A stretch of DNA of 64,000 nt, from NCBI GenBank assembly GCA_963854835.1, contig OY978525.1:71289628-71353627 (forward strand). The letters run 5' to 3'. Positions 43,736 to 52,980 of this stretch are shown here, in pieces. Made by a program: the position numbers and the translations under genes. The number at the start of each line of letters is the position of its first letter. The stretch's first letter is position 1. The notes below the pieces were generated by a model. It searched no databases. It was not told the origin of the DNA and saw only the letters and a program-made list of their open reading frames with translations. The stretch is from Megamerina dolium (taxonomy: Eukaryota; Arthropoda; Insecta; Diptera; Megamerinidae).

Positions 43736-45139
43736 ATGGTGAAAATTGACCAACTAAAAGTGGACCAGCTTAAAAAGCTGTTGGTAGAGATGAATCTATC
43801 GTCATCAGGTGCAAAGGCAGAACTGCTGGTGAGGCTGAGGCAAGCTATGGAGGCTAAGGGAATTAATGTAGAAGAACATGAGTTCTTCGAGGAAGCCGAT
43901 ATACAAGCAGTTGTGCACGCTGAGGAAGAGAGCAAGGTAGATTCGAGTGGTCAACTCATGGAATTTATGAAAACCATGATGCAACAGCAGCAACAACAGC
44001 TACAAGAAAATGCGTCTCGCATTGACTCCAAGCTTCAAGAACATTCGGTACGCCAAGAGGGCGTTATTAGTGAATTGCGTATGGAAATTCAAGAAGGTTC
44101 GTCTCGCCAAGAGGGCGTTATTAGTGATTTGCGTATGGAAATTCAAGAACATTCGGCTCGCCAAGAACACGTCATCGAAAATCTACAAAAAGGAATTGAA
44201 CTTAGATTTCAGGAAATTTCCGGAACCATTAATGAAAAGGTCACGGATTTAAAGGAACATGTAGATGATTTGGAAGATAAGTTCGAGAAATTACAGCACG
44301 ATCTCAACCAACTAAAAATAAATGGACCAGCCACATCAGTGATTCGAGATTCAAGCACAATCAAACTAAAGCCACCAACATTTGACGGAAGCACGCCATT
44401 CAATATCTTCAAGCTTCAATTCGAGACAACAGCTTCGAAGAATCAATGGGATGATAGCGACAAGACTGCTGCTTTAATAGTCGCATTAAAAGGTAATGCT
44501 TCCGAGGTGTTACAGATGATTCCAGAGAAAGATCGTGGTAGCTATCAGTCACTGATGGACACACTCCAGCGAAAATATGGAAATGAATACAAGAGTCAAT
44601 TACATCGAGTGGAATTGAGATCGCGAGTGCAACGGAGTAATGAGAGCCTTCAGGAATTCGCTTCCGATATTGAGCGCTTATGTCATCTAGCGTTCTCCGG
44701 TAATTCGGAAGAGTTCGTCGAAAAAATAAAAATAGAAGCATTCATAGATGGTATACGTGATGGAGAGACAAAGCGTGCCCTAGTCATGTCACCCAGGAAT
44801 ACTTATGCCGAAACAGTCAGTAGTGCCTTGACGTTTGAAGCCGCCAGTTTGATGTGTCGACCAATGCCACGGGTACGCCAACTAGAAACAGAAACAGCAG
44901 ATCTGGTTGAAGCAGTGTGTCAGGCATTCAAATCTGTAGCGCAGCCTGAAGGAAGAACAACAGGTCGACGCGAAAACAAATTTACTGGTAAGTGCTTCAT
45001 TTGTGACAAACCAGGACACATGGCGCGTGACTGCCGTCTACGACGAAAGCGATCAAGGTCGAGTTCTCCAGGAAGACAAAAGAAGGAGAATAAGGTGGAT
45101 AGTGATCACTCCACTAACACAGATCCATCGTTAAACTAA
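43736..45139 (+). CDS. Gypsy-C gag with N-terminal SAP domain
   Basis: An intact 467-residue structural protein that would form the particle and bind element RNA. Residues about 4-38 (DQLKVDQLKKLLVEMNLSSS and on) fit a SAP domain, a DNA-binding helix pair unusual in gag. Residues about 80-165 form a long coiled coil with two near-exact 18-residue repeats (RQEGVISELRMEIQEGSS type, 54 bases each) plus a diverged third. The capsid core covers about 200-370 (TFDGSTPFNIFKLQFE, LQEFASDIERLCHLAF). A single zinc knuckle CFICDKPGHMARDC is at 420-433, followed by an Arg/Ser/Lys-rich tail. The start is the first ATG after the primer site. It ends TAA immediately after GTTAAAC, the proposed -1 frameshift site into pol. 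Confidence 0.96.
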   Translation: MVKIDQLKVDQLKKLLVEMNLSSSGAKAELLVRLRQAMEAKGINVEEHEFFEEADIQAVVHAEEESKVDSSGQLMEFMKTMMQQQQQQLQENASRIDSKLQEHSVRQEGVISELRMEIQEGSSRQEGVISDLRMEIQEHSARQEHVIENLQKGIELRFQEISGTINEKVTDLKEHVDDLEDKFEKLQHDLNQLKINGPATSVIRDSSTIKLKPPTFDGSTPFNIFKLQFETTASKNQWDDSDKTAALIVALKGNASEVLQMIPEKDRGSYQSLMDTLQRKYGNEYKSQLHRVELRSRVQRSNESLQEFASDIERLCHLAFSGNSEEFVEKIKIEAFIDGIRDGETKRALVMSPRNTYAETVSSALTFEAASLMCRPMPRVRQLETETADLVEAVCQAFKSVAQPEGRTTGRRENKFTGKCFICDKPGHMARDCRLRRKRSRSSSPGRQKKENKVDSDHSTNTDPSLN

Positions 45140-45172
45140 ATCGAGTCAGTTCAGCGGGGCGTGAACTGACTC
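45130..45172 (+). promoter_or_regulatory. Programmed -1 frameshift signal between gag and pol
   Basis: In the gag frame the heptamer reads G TTA AAC (45130-45136), directly before the gag stop TAA (45137-45139). Six bases later a perfect 11-bp stem begins: GAGTCAGTTCA (45143-45153), loop GCGGGGCG, TGAACTGACTC (45162-45172). Pol lies exactly one base back: its frame is closed by TAA at 45115-45117 and open from 45118 on. Heptamer, spacer and stem match the standard signal, and GUUAAAC is an established slippery site in arteriviruses. Copy 3 keeps both parts (55006-55048). Frameshifting itself is inferred. Confidence 0.82.
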
Positions 45173-48100
45173 CAACAGTGGGTTGCCCCATCATTCACAT
45201 TTCACAACTACAGCGTGTGCCAAGCAGCTTGACTATTGATGGAAAATTGGACAATATGGAATTCATGTTAACCCTGGACACTGGTGCATCACATTCTATA
45301 ATCAAGAGCGACTTGGTAAAGAGGTTTGAGCCTTTAATGGGAATAAAATTGCGTACAGCAACGGGTGAGGATGCACAAATTCTGGGTAAGATAAAGAAAC
45401 GAGTATCTATTGGAAATTACACGTGGGAACATGAATTCATTGTGGCTGACATCATCGATGACGTAATAATTGGTGTTGATTTTATGATTGACAACGGATT
45501 TACGTTAGATTTAAATCAACGGATACTGCGCTATGCAAATATCGAACTACCATTGAACATCGGTTACAAGCGTAGTGGGAACATCAAACGAGTACTGGCA
45601 TGTCAACGCCAAGAGGTTCCAGCAAAATCAGAAGCGGTGATATGGGCACAGATGAATGTGGATGATGGGACAGGCAAGTTGTGGCTGGTGGATGCAGATA
45701 AAGAAATAACGAATAAAAACATCATACTTGGTAGGACGTTAGTAGAACCTAAAGAAAATGGAATAGTACCGGTGCGAATATTAAATCCAACTAATACATC
45801 TACAGTTGTGAAGAAAGGAATGGTGATTGGTCATTGCCAGGAAGTTACTGCCGTAGTAGACTGCGAAAAGGGTTCGTCGATAAAAAGTGGAAGATCAAGA
45901 ACTGTCGGAGCGGAAATAAAAGCACAGATGGAAGAATGGGCAGGTGTGCTTACCAAACAGCAAAAAGAAAAGGCTTTACAAGTATTGGAGAAGTACAGTT
46001 CAATATTTTCTTCAAATGGAAAAACTGGAGGACGAACAACCATCGTGAAGCATCACATTGACACCGGTGATTCTAGACCAATTCGTCAAACACCACGACG
46101 AGTTCCATTGGCCAAAAGAGACGAAGCCATTAAGCTGATTTCCGATATGCAGAAACAAGGTGTTATTGAACCATCAGCGAGTCCATGGAGTTCACCAGTT
46201 GTGCTGGTAAAGAAGAAGGATGGAAGTACTCGATTCTGTGTGGATTACAGAAAGCTAAATGATATTACGAAAAAAGACAGCTATCCACTGCCAAGAATCG
46301 ATGACACTCTGGACACACTATCTGGTGCGAAGTGGTTCTCAACTCTTGATTTGCAAAGTGGCTACTGGCAAGTGGAACTTGGTAAGGAAGACAAAGAGAA
46401 AACAGCTTTCAGTATTGGCGATGGTCTATGGCAATTTACAGTTATGCCATTTGGCTTATGCAATGCGCCAGCTACTTTTGAACGTTTGATGGAGCGTGTA
46501 CTCAGAGGACTACACTGGAAAACGTGCTTGGTGTACCTCGATGACATTATTGTGATGGGAAAAGATTTTAACGACCACCTGGAAAAGTTGAAAGAAGTAT
46601 TTGAGCGTATACAATCAGCAGGGCTTAAACTGAATATGAAAAAGTGTTCACTCTTCAGGCAAGAAGTTAAATATCTTGGTCATAAAGTAACAACAGAAGG
46701 GGTACATACCGACGAGGAGAAAGTAGCAGCAGTTCAAGAATGGCCTATTCCGTCGAATCTTCACGAGTTAAGAAGCTTCCTAGGATTATGCACCTACTAT
46801 AGACGATTTGTTCCTGGATTTGCAAACATCGCCAGCAGTCTGCATGAGTTGACAAGAAAGAACAAACCATTTGTGTGGGGCGAGGAACAACAGAAAGCAT
46901 TCGAACAACTGAAAGAAAGACTCTGTTCAACACCAATATTAGCGTATCCAGTACCTGGTCAAAAGTTTGTGTTGGACACAGATGCGAGTGGCTATGGAAT
47001 AGGTGGTGTGCTCTCTCAGATCATAGATGGGCAAGAAAAAGTAATAGCATACTACAGTAAAATCCTGTCGAAGCCAGAAAGAAATTACTGTGTCACACGA
47101 AGAGAGTTGCTCGCAATACTGGAATGTGTAAAGTATTTCCATAAATACTTGTACGGTCAGTCATTTCATCTACGAACTGACCACTCAGCGCTAAGGTGGT
47201 TATTGCAATTTAAAAACCTAGAAGGACAATTGGCGCGCTGGATTGAAAGGCTGCAGAGTTATCATTTTACCATCGAACATCGTAAAGGAGGACATCACGG
47301 CAACGCGGATGCTCTATCTCGTCGTCCTTGCAAAATGGAATGTAAACATTGTTCTCGAGTGGAAAGCAAGGAGCACATTGTCGACGTACGACTTACAAAT
47401 ATATTGCCGGAGGAGACATGGACCACTGAACGAGTGCAAGAAGATCAGCGGAACGACCCAGATCTCGTAAAGATTATGGAATACAAGGAGCGGGGCATAC
47501 GTCCAGATTGGCAAGAAATGGCTAATGAGAGTCCAATAGCAAAGGCATACTGGGCGCAGTGGCAAAGCCTGCACTTACGAGACGGATGTTTATTCCGAGC
47601 ATGGGAAAGTGAGGATGGAAAAATCACTAATGATCTTCTAGTGGTACCCAAGGCGAGAATAAATGAAGTGATAGCTGAGTATCACAATGCCTCCAGTGGA
47701 GGGCATTTGGGAATCACCAAAACCGTCGAGAAAATAAAGAACCGATTTTATTGGGTTGGATGTCATGACCATGTCGCTGATTGGATTCGGAAGTGTAAGC
47801 AATGTGCAATGGCCAAAGGTCCCACTAAGAAAAGTCGAGGTAAGATGCACCAATACACCGTGGGTGCTCCATTTGAGCGAATTGCTATGGACATAGCTGG
47901 ACCATTTCCAATAAGCAACGCAGGAAACAAGTATGTTCTGGTGGTTATAGATTACTTCAGTAAATGGCCTGAAGTATACCCCATTCCAAATCAAGAAGCT
48001 AGTACCGTTGCGGATGTATTCGTCAACCAATGGGTTACTCGTTTTGGTGTACCGATGGAGTTACACTCAGACCAAGGTCGAAATTTCGAATCAGTTGTAT

Positions 48101-48723
48101 TCCAAGAGATATGCCGTATGCTGGGTATATACAAAACTCGTACAACACCTTTGCATCCACAATCTGATGGCATGGTAGAACGATTTAACCGTACCTTGGA
48201 GGAATATTTGAGAAAAGTCGTAGATAAATACCAAAGAGACTGGGATGTACATATACCAATGTTCCTCATGGCATATAGATGCGCACAACATGATACGACG
48301 GCTACTACACCGGCAATGGCAATTTTTGGAAAAGAGTTAAGACTGCCAGCTGATTTAAAATTTGGAGTTGTAACACCAACGAGATCTACCGAAGGTAATT
48401 ATACTAGCGAAAAGCGGGAACAGTTGGATGAAGTACATCAGTTCATCAGAGAGCGGTCGCAGATGATAAGCGATAAGATGAAGGCCAGGTATGACTTGAA
48501 AGCAAATTCAAAAGGATTCTATGAAGGAGAGCTTGTAATGCTTCATAATCCACAACGAAAGAAAGGCCTGTCCCCTAAACTACAGACTCATTGGGAAGGA
48601 CCATATGAGATTATAGCAAAGATAAATGACGTAGTGTATCGTATTCAACGTGCCTGGAATAAAAGAGCAAAGTTTAAAGTAGTGCACTTGGAGCGACTTG
48701 CGCCATATCGAGGGGAAGTATAA
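45136..48723 (+). CDS. Gypsy-C pol (protease, RT, RNase H, integrase)
   Basis: The pol frame is uninterrupted for about 1195 codons to TAA 48721-48723. It has no suitable ATG near its start; the first conserved segment begins at a GTG (45178), so it should be made as a gag-pol fusion by -1 frameshifting. Counting from 45178: aspartic protease LDTGAS at 34-38; RT with LDLQSGYWQVEL and YLDD at 453-456; RNase H with DTDASGYG from 600; integrase zinc domain H836/H843/C873/C876; integrase core D905 (MDIAGPF), D965 (SDQGRNF), E1001, a DD35E spacing. A Gly-Pro-Tyr-type end (HWEGPYEII) is near 1140. No key residue is missing. Confidence 0.96.
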   Translation, partial: LNRVSSAGRELTPTVGCPIIHISQLQRVPSSLTIDGKLDNMEFMLTLDTGASHSIIKSDLVKRFEPLMGIKLRTATGEDAQILGKIKKRVSIGNYTWEHEFIVADIIDDVIIGVDFMIDNGFTLDLNQRILRYANIELPLNIGYKRSGNIKRVLACQRQEVPAKSEAVIWAQMNVDDGTGKLWLVDADKEITNKNIILGRTLVEPKENGIVPVRILNPTNTSTVVKKGMVIGHCQEVTAVVDCEKGSSIKSGRSRTVGAEIKAQMEEWAGVLTKQQKEKALQVLEKYSSIFSSNGKTGGRTTIVKHHIDTGDSRPIRQTPRRVPLAKRDEAIKLISDMQKQGVIEPSASPWSSPVVLVKKKDGSTRFCVDYRKLNDITKKDSYPLPRIDDTLDTLSGAKWFSTLDLQSGYWQVELGKEDKEKTAFSIGDGLWQFTVMPFGLCNAPATFERLMERVLRGLHWKTCLVYLDDIIVMGKDFNDHLEKLKEVFERIQSAGLKLNMKKCSLFRQEVKYLGHKVTTEGVHTDEEKVAAVQEWPIPSNLHELRSFLGLCTYYRRFVPGFANIASSLHELTRKNKPFVWGEEQQKAFEQLKERLCSTPILAYPVPGQKFVLDTDASGYGIGGVLSQIIDGQEKVIAYYSKILSKPERNYCVTRRELLAILECVKYFHKYLYGQSFHLRTDHSALRWLLQFKNLEGQLARWIERLQSYHFTIEHRKGGHHGNADALSRRPCKMECKHCSRVESKEHIVDVRLTNILPEETWTTERVQEDQRNDPDLVKIMEYKERGIRPDWQEMANESPIAKAYWAQWQSLHLRDGCLFRAWESEDGKITNDLLVVPKARINEVIAEYHNASSGGHLGITKTVEKIKNRFYWVGCHDHVADWIRKCKQCAMAKGPTKKSRGKMHQYTVGAPFERIAMDIAGPFPISNAGNKYVLVVIDYFSKWPEVYPIPNQEASTVADVFVNQWVTRFGVPMELHSDQGRNFESVVFQEICRMLGIYKTRTTPLHPQSDGMVERFNRTLEEYLRKVVDKYQRDWDVHIPMFLMAYRCAQHDTTATTPAMAIFGKELRLPADLKFGVVTPTRSTEGNYTSEKREQLDEVHQFIRERSQMISDKMKARYDLKANSKGFYEGELVMLHNPQRKKGLSPKLQTHWEGPYEIIAKINDVVYRIQRAWNKRAKFKVVHLERLAPYRGEV

Positions 48724-48748
48724 AAGCTTGTTCGGGACGAACAAGGTT

Positions 48749-48761
48749 AAGAGGAGGGCAG
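48749..48761 (+). promoter_or_regulatory. Gypsy-C polypurine tract
   Basis: AAGAGGAGGGCAG directly precedes the 3' LTR and would prime plus-strand cDNA. Confidence 0.9.
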
Positions 48762-49199
48762 TGTAACGAGTATCGATAGTTGGTTACTCATCACTATTGT
48801 GACTGACACTATTGGCAGCATCGAAACGAATGTCAACAAAAAGAAATAAACGATAACCAGAAAAAGCCAACGAGAAAGGAAGAGAAGAATCTCGATAAAG
48901 GAAGATTCTGGGGTGTTGCCAACAGAGTATAAATAGAACCAGTGTTGAGAATTAACAATCAATATAATTCAGAACGTGATTGCGAAAACATTGATACAAA
49001 GGCAAAAGCTGCTAGTACATTTAAGTGTTATAGTAAATAGTTGATTGTAAACAGTGTTGATTGTAAATAGAGATTATTAAATAAATTGTTGCTGTATATA
49101 GTTGTATAAAATAAGTGTTGCAGTTATCATTAACAGAATCCAGTGATCGAACAAGGTAATTCAAATAGAATTAAACGTTCACAGAATAAAAACGTAACA
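48762..49199 (+). repeat. Gypsy-C copy 1, 3' LTR
   Basis: 438 bases; comparison by eye with 43269-43706 shows no difference. It is followed by the ATAT target duplication. Confidence 0.97.
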
Positions 49200-49203
49200 A
49201 TAT

Positions 49204-50330
49204 GTATACAGCATTGTTATAGTAATAACGATACTCTCAAAACGCCACTAAAGACACATACCAAATACCTAGGAGTAATCGTAGGCAACAAATTGACGTG
49301 GACGGACAATGTGAAGGAGCGGGAGAAGAAGGCAACGAATGCTTTATACGCATGTAAAAGGATGCTGGCAAGCATTTGGGGTCTCTTACCCGCTCTAATG
49401 CATTGGTGTTACACGGCTATCATTAGGCCTATATTGCTATATGGTATTCTGGTGTGGTGGACTGTGGTGAAGAAGAAGACAAACGTAAAGCCATTGGAAG
49501 AGCTCAAAGACCCTCGGCGCTTTGTATAACGGGGTTATCAGAACAACTCCAACGGCGGCTCTTGAGGCCATTCTTAATCTGCCCCGACTGACCTTTACCA
49601 AGGAATCGGGCAGCACACTCAACTGAAAGGCTACGTGTCACGGGACAACTTACTAGAAGACCCTTCGAGTAAGTTCTCCCGTGAAATAATTAAAAACTCT
49701 TGGCGAAGAGGCGTGGTACCGAAACGCAACACTCTCAACTTCTATACTGACGGTTTCAAAATGGAGGAGGGAGTTATTGCTAGAGTATACTATGCAGAAC
49801 TTTGCATCAGAGCGTCATTTAAACTTCCTGACTACTGGAGCGTGTTCTAGGTGGAGGTTTTTGCCTTCAAGAAAGCTGTGCTACTAGCAACTGCGCAGTA
49901 AATTTCTGCTATTCATCATCCAAAAATGTCCGAGAGTGCAAGGGAACTTTACACATACTGGCCTGCAAAATCGTAGGATGTGTGTTTATTGGTTTTCTGA
50001 CCACAAGGGCATACAGGGAAATGAAATAGTTGATGACATTGCTAAAACTGGTGTAAGACCTGCAGAGGATCAAATAAGCGAGGTACTTAGGTCTCTACAA
50101 GTGATACACAAACGACATGAGAAGAATAGCGAGGGACAGGTGGCGCAATATGACTATTTGTAGAGTAGCTAGATTATTGTGTAGGTACGATGAAAAGTAC
50201 ACTGAATCTGTTATATCGTTCGATAGAAAGAACTGCAGAACATTAGTTGGTGTATTAACAGGTCACTCAAGCCAAGAACTCATCTCAAGTAAACTCACTG
50301 GCTGTCAAGTAGTTTGATCTGAGCGCTATG
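49204..50330 (+). pseudogene. LINE ORF2 fragment, 3' piece (RT thumb and RNase H)
   Basis: The LINE interrupted at 43268 continues here. HTKYLGVIVGNKLTWTDNVKEREKKA and HWCYTAIIRPILLYGILVWW are the RT C-terminal blocks (49255-49460). An RNase H domain follows in broken frames: LNFYTDGFKMEEGV (about 49738) and VYWFSDHKGIQGNEIVDDIAKTG (about 49983). The last recognisable segment is VLTGHSSQELISSKL (about 50250-50300). A LINE RNase H fits the I/LOA/R1 groups. The RT palm with FADD is absent from both pieces, so that part was deleted before the Gypsy-C insertion. Confidence 0.8.
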
Positions 50331-50394
50331 TGATGATACCTTTATTTGTAATGAGGGGTAGTCATGTAGCTTGCTCTGCTTACTATGTGATGGC

Positions 50395-51330
50395 GCCTTC
50401 ATTATAATTAATGGGGGCCCTCCACTCGGCAACGTCCTCCTGGCACCCGCTGGGAGGCGGTTGAAATGAGTGGCGAAAATCTTCTCGGTTAGAGGTTGTG
50501 AGTTGGGTTTGGGACCCGCCACATAAAAAATTCCCCCTCCCCTAAGCAAAACAAAAATGCCTCGGATAAGGACTACCGCTTTTGTTGATGACCCCCGCAA
50601 ACGAAAAGAGTACCATGATCTACGGATATGCACCTGGAATGTCCGGTCCCTTTATAGGGAGGGTGCCTCTATCCAGCTGGTTGATGTCCTCGAAAAATAC
50701 AGAGCTGACATCACTGAGCCTATGGAGGGAACACTTGGAGAAGAAGAAGAGAAGAACTATGGAGAAGATTGCCCGACAACCTCGATTACAGATGATGGTG
50801 TTGATGTTCCACCACCCGACTATGACGAGGTTGAAACGGCCATAAAAAGGAGACTCCACAATTTGCGCCAACTACCGTGGAATAAGTCTCCTGAGCATCG
50901 CATACAAGGTCTTATCGTGTGTATTGCGTGAAAGATTAAAGCCCATGCTCAACAACCTGATTGGACCTTATCAGTGTAGCTTCAGACCTGGTAAATGTAC
51001 CATCGACCAAATTTTCATGCATGAACACGCGAGCAGTCTGTGCAGCATTCTCAGAGCTGGAAAGAGAGTCGCGTCGGATGGGTCTTACGGTGAACAAGGC
51101 AGGACGAAGTATCTAGTGTCAACAAATAAAGAGTCCCGGCGTACTGGACAGCACGTCACTGCTGACAACTACGTTTTTGAAGTAGTATGGAACTTTGTCT
51201 ATCTTGGAACCAGCATTAACAGCAGTAATGACGTCAGCCTGGAGATATTGCGAAGGATCATTCTTGCAAACAGGTGCTACTTTGGGCTAAGTAAGCAATT
51301 GAGAAGTCTAGCCTCAGTCTCACATCAGTT
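50395..51330 (+). pseudogene. RTE-like LINE, internally deleted
   Basis: The GC-richer 5' part leads to an endonuclease start YHDLRICTWNVRSLYREGASIQLVDVLEKYRADI (50605-50715), as in RTE elements. A jump follows to DVPPPDYDEVETAIKR and the finger motif NKSPEHRIQ (about 50810-50905), then LIGPYQCSFRPGKCTIDQIF (about 50955-51020). After another jump comes FEVVWNFVYLGTSINSSNDVSLEILRRIILANRCYFGL (about 51175-51295), the RT end. Most of the endonuclease and the FADD palm are missing. Confidence 0.78.
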
Positions 51331-51399
51331 TTTTTTTACATTTATTTGTGAACAAAACAAAAATTTTACTACATCATACATAGTAAATTAAAAGCTTAT

Positions 51400-52696
51400 G
51401 TATTGTGAAAAATATACCAACACTTTACGTGCAAACCGATATTACACTTAGCACACATTTTTCACTTTCTTTTGTGACAATATCCTCAACGTCGCTGTGA
51501 ACAGTCTTTTTCAATGTAATTTTTTTTTGTAATCTTCGGCTCCACTTGCAGACCTTACCTCACTAGGCACTCTAATCTGCACTGGAGCTCCACAAGTAGA
51601 ATCACGCGTTTGAGGTTGACCATATTTTTGTAAGTAAATGGTAGTGACATTTCTACGAAAATCACAGTAGATCCAGTTATTCGCTGATTGCCTTTTTTTA
51701 ATCCATGCATTTTGACAAGCCGCATCTAACCCAAAAGCAAACAAAGGGAACCACCACTTCTTGCCGTAAAGACCATATACTTGACCATATACACCCATAT
51801 ATTTGTTGTAGATGACAGCTGGGCAATTTACTTGAATTTTTGACCGCTTTTTATTTTTGAATCCAATTTGATCGACTTTTGTGACAGGAATCAATTCGTG
51901 GCAGTTAAAGGCAATGGTCATGATACTATTGTCATGTTATGTAGCGGCAATAATTTTCCCGGACATTTGATGGCACAGCTCACCTCTAGGCTTTTGACCA
52001 AAGCTTGAAACCAAACGTTATTGGTTTTCCGTGTATGTGAAGCTTTTTCAAAAAAAAAAAAAAAATAAATATGTGGCACTTAAAGCCCCAAAGGGCTCAT
52101 TGGCCGAGCTTCTCTTCCATTACTGTTGTGCGTCTTAAATTTTGGACAATATTAGAAGGGACCTACTTATTTTAGCCGCTTCCGAACGGCAGAACACTTG
52201 TGACATCACTTTTTCTGAGCTTTGTCACAGAGTTCTTTAAGAAGCTTTTTCATGGCAAGTTGTTACTGTCGGAAGAATTGCCAATTGCTTGCCGACAGGT
52301 GAGTACCGTTCGAAAGAAAAATGTTATCGATATTAAATTTGTTATGCATCAGCCGGGGATTGAACCACGACCTACGGATCAGAAGGCGAACACACTAACC
52401 ACTGAGCTACGGCACCCGCTTTTTCAAAATTGCAAATTTCGCAAATTTATTTTTTGATGAAAGGACGTACTGTAACAAAGATAAACATATTGCTGATTCT
52501 CGAAAAATCTGTTTCGCCGCATGCTACCAGATAGTTCATTGTGGGTGTTACTCTTTACTTCCCAGAACATTCTCATATACTTTGGTCTCAAGTATCCTGT
52601 GAGTAGCAGTGTTGTAATGTACACTCTAATTTCATCAGATATTACATTGAGAGTATGTTTTCTCTGTAAAGCATACAAATTGCTCATATCTGCAAT
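51400..52696 (-). pseudogene. piggyBac-type transposase, deleted and split by a SINE
   Basis: The right half (52696-52430, minus strand) carries the N-terminal domain start: SDEIRVYITTLLLTGY, MRMFWEV, ELSGSMRRNRFFENQQYVYLC. The left half (52041-51511) carries the C-terminal part: a KPRGELC-like segment, CPAVIYNKYMG, KKWWFPLFAFGLDAACQNAW and KK-rich tail. The middle, with the first two catalytic Asp residues, is deleted. The GVDLFDQ-like motif after YNKYMG is also lost. SINE copy 4 lies between the halves. Piece order is correct for one gene. No TTAA-flanked ends were identified, and the right end runs into a Gypsy-C LTR. Confidence 0.82.
52054..52417 (-). mobile_element. tRNA-derived SINE, copy 4 (inside piggyBac)
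   Basis: Complete head with A and B boxes and a T-rich tail (an A run on the plus strand). Flanked by GCTTTTTCAAAA at 52042-52053 and 52418-52429, a 12-base target duplication. Confidence 0.93.
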
Positions 52697-52896
52697 AAAT
52701 AGGCTATAATCAGAACATGCCAACGAGAAAGAAAGAAAAGACTCCCGACTACGATAATTGACGATTCTGGAGTGTTGCCACAGAGAATAAATAGGGCCAG
52801 ATGTTGACAAATGAATCAATTAAATCCCGAAAGTGATCGCGCACACATTGGTACAGTATGAGATGCAAAAGTTGCAAATACATTAAAGAGTTATTG

Positions 52897-52980
<84 letters not shown>

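Larger units (their letters stand above)
43269..49199 (+). mobile_element. Gypsy-C copy 1, complete Ty3/Gypsy retrotransposon
   Basis: The 5931-base element has two 438-base LTRs with no difference that I can find, a tRNA-Leu-type primer site, open gag (467 aa) and pol frames, and a purine tract before the 3' LTR. ATAT flanks it on both sides (43265-43268 and 49200-49203), a 4-base target duplication. There is no third frame for an envelope. By structure it is autonomous and recently inserted. It landed in an already broken LINE. Two decayed copies (35398-40772 and 52697-57180) and two LTR remnants (19055, 41820) show the family has a longer history here. Confidence 0.97.

Noticed and set aside
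45178..45180. Independent start codon for Gypsy-C pol
   Set aside because: The codon is GTG with no support; the frame is open upstream to 45118 and overlaps gag, favouring frameshifting.
47638..48291. Minus-strand frames of 66-130 codons opposite Gypsy-C integrase
   Set aside because: Antisense shadows of the conserved integrase core; the same frames recur in copy 2 for the same reason.
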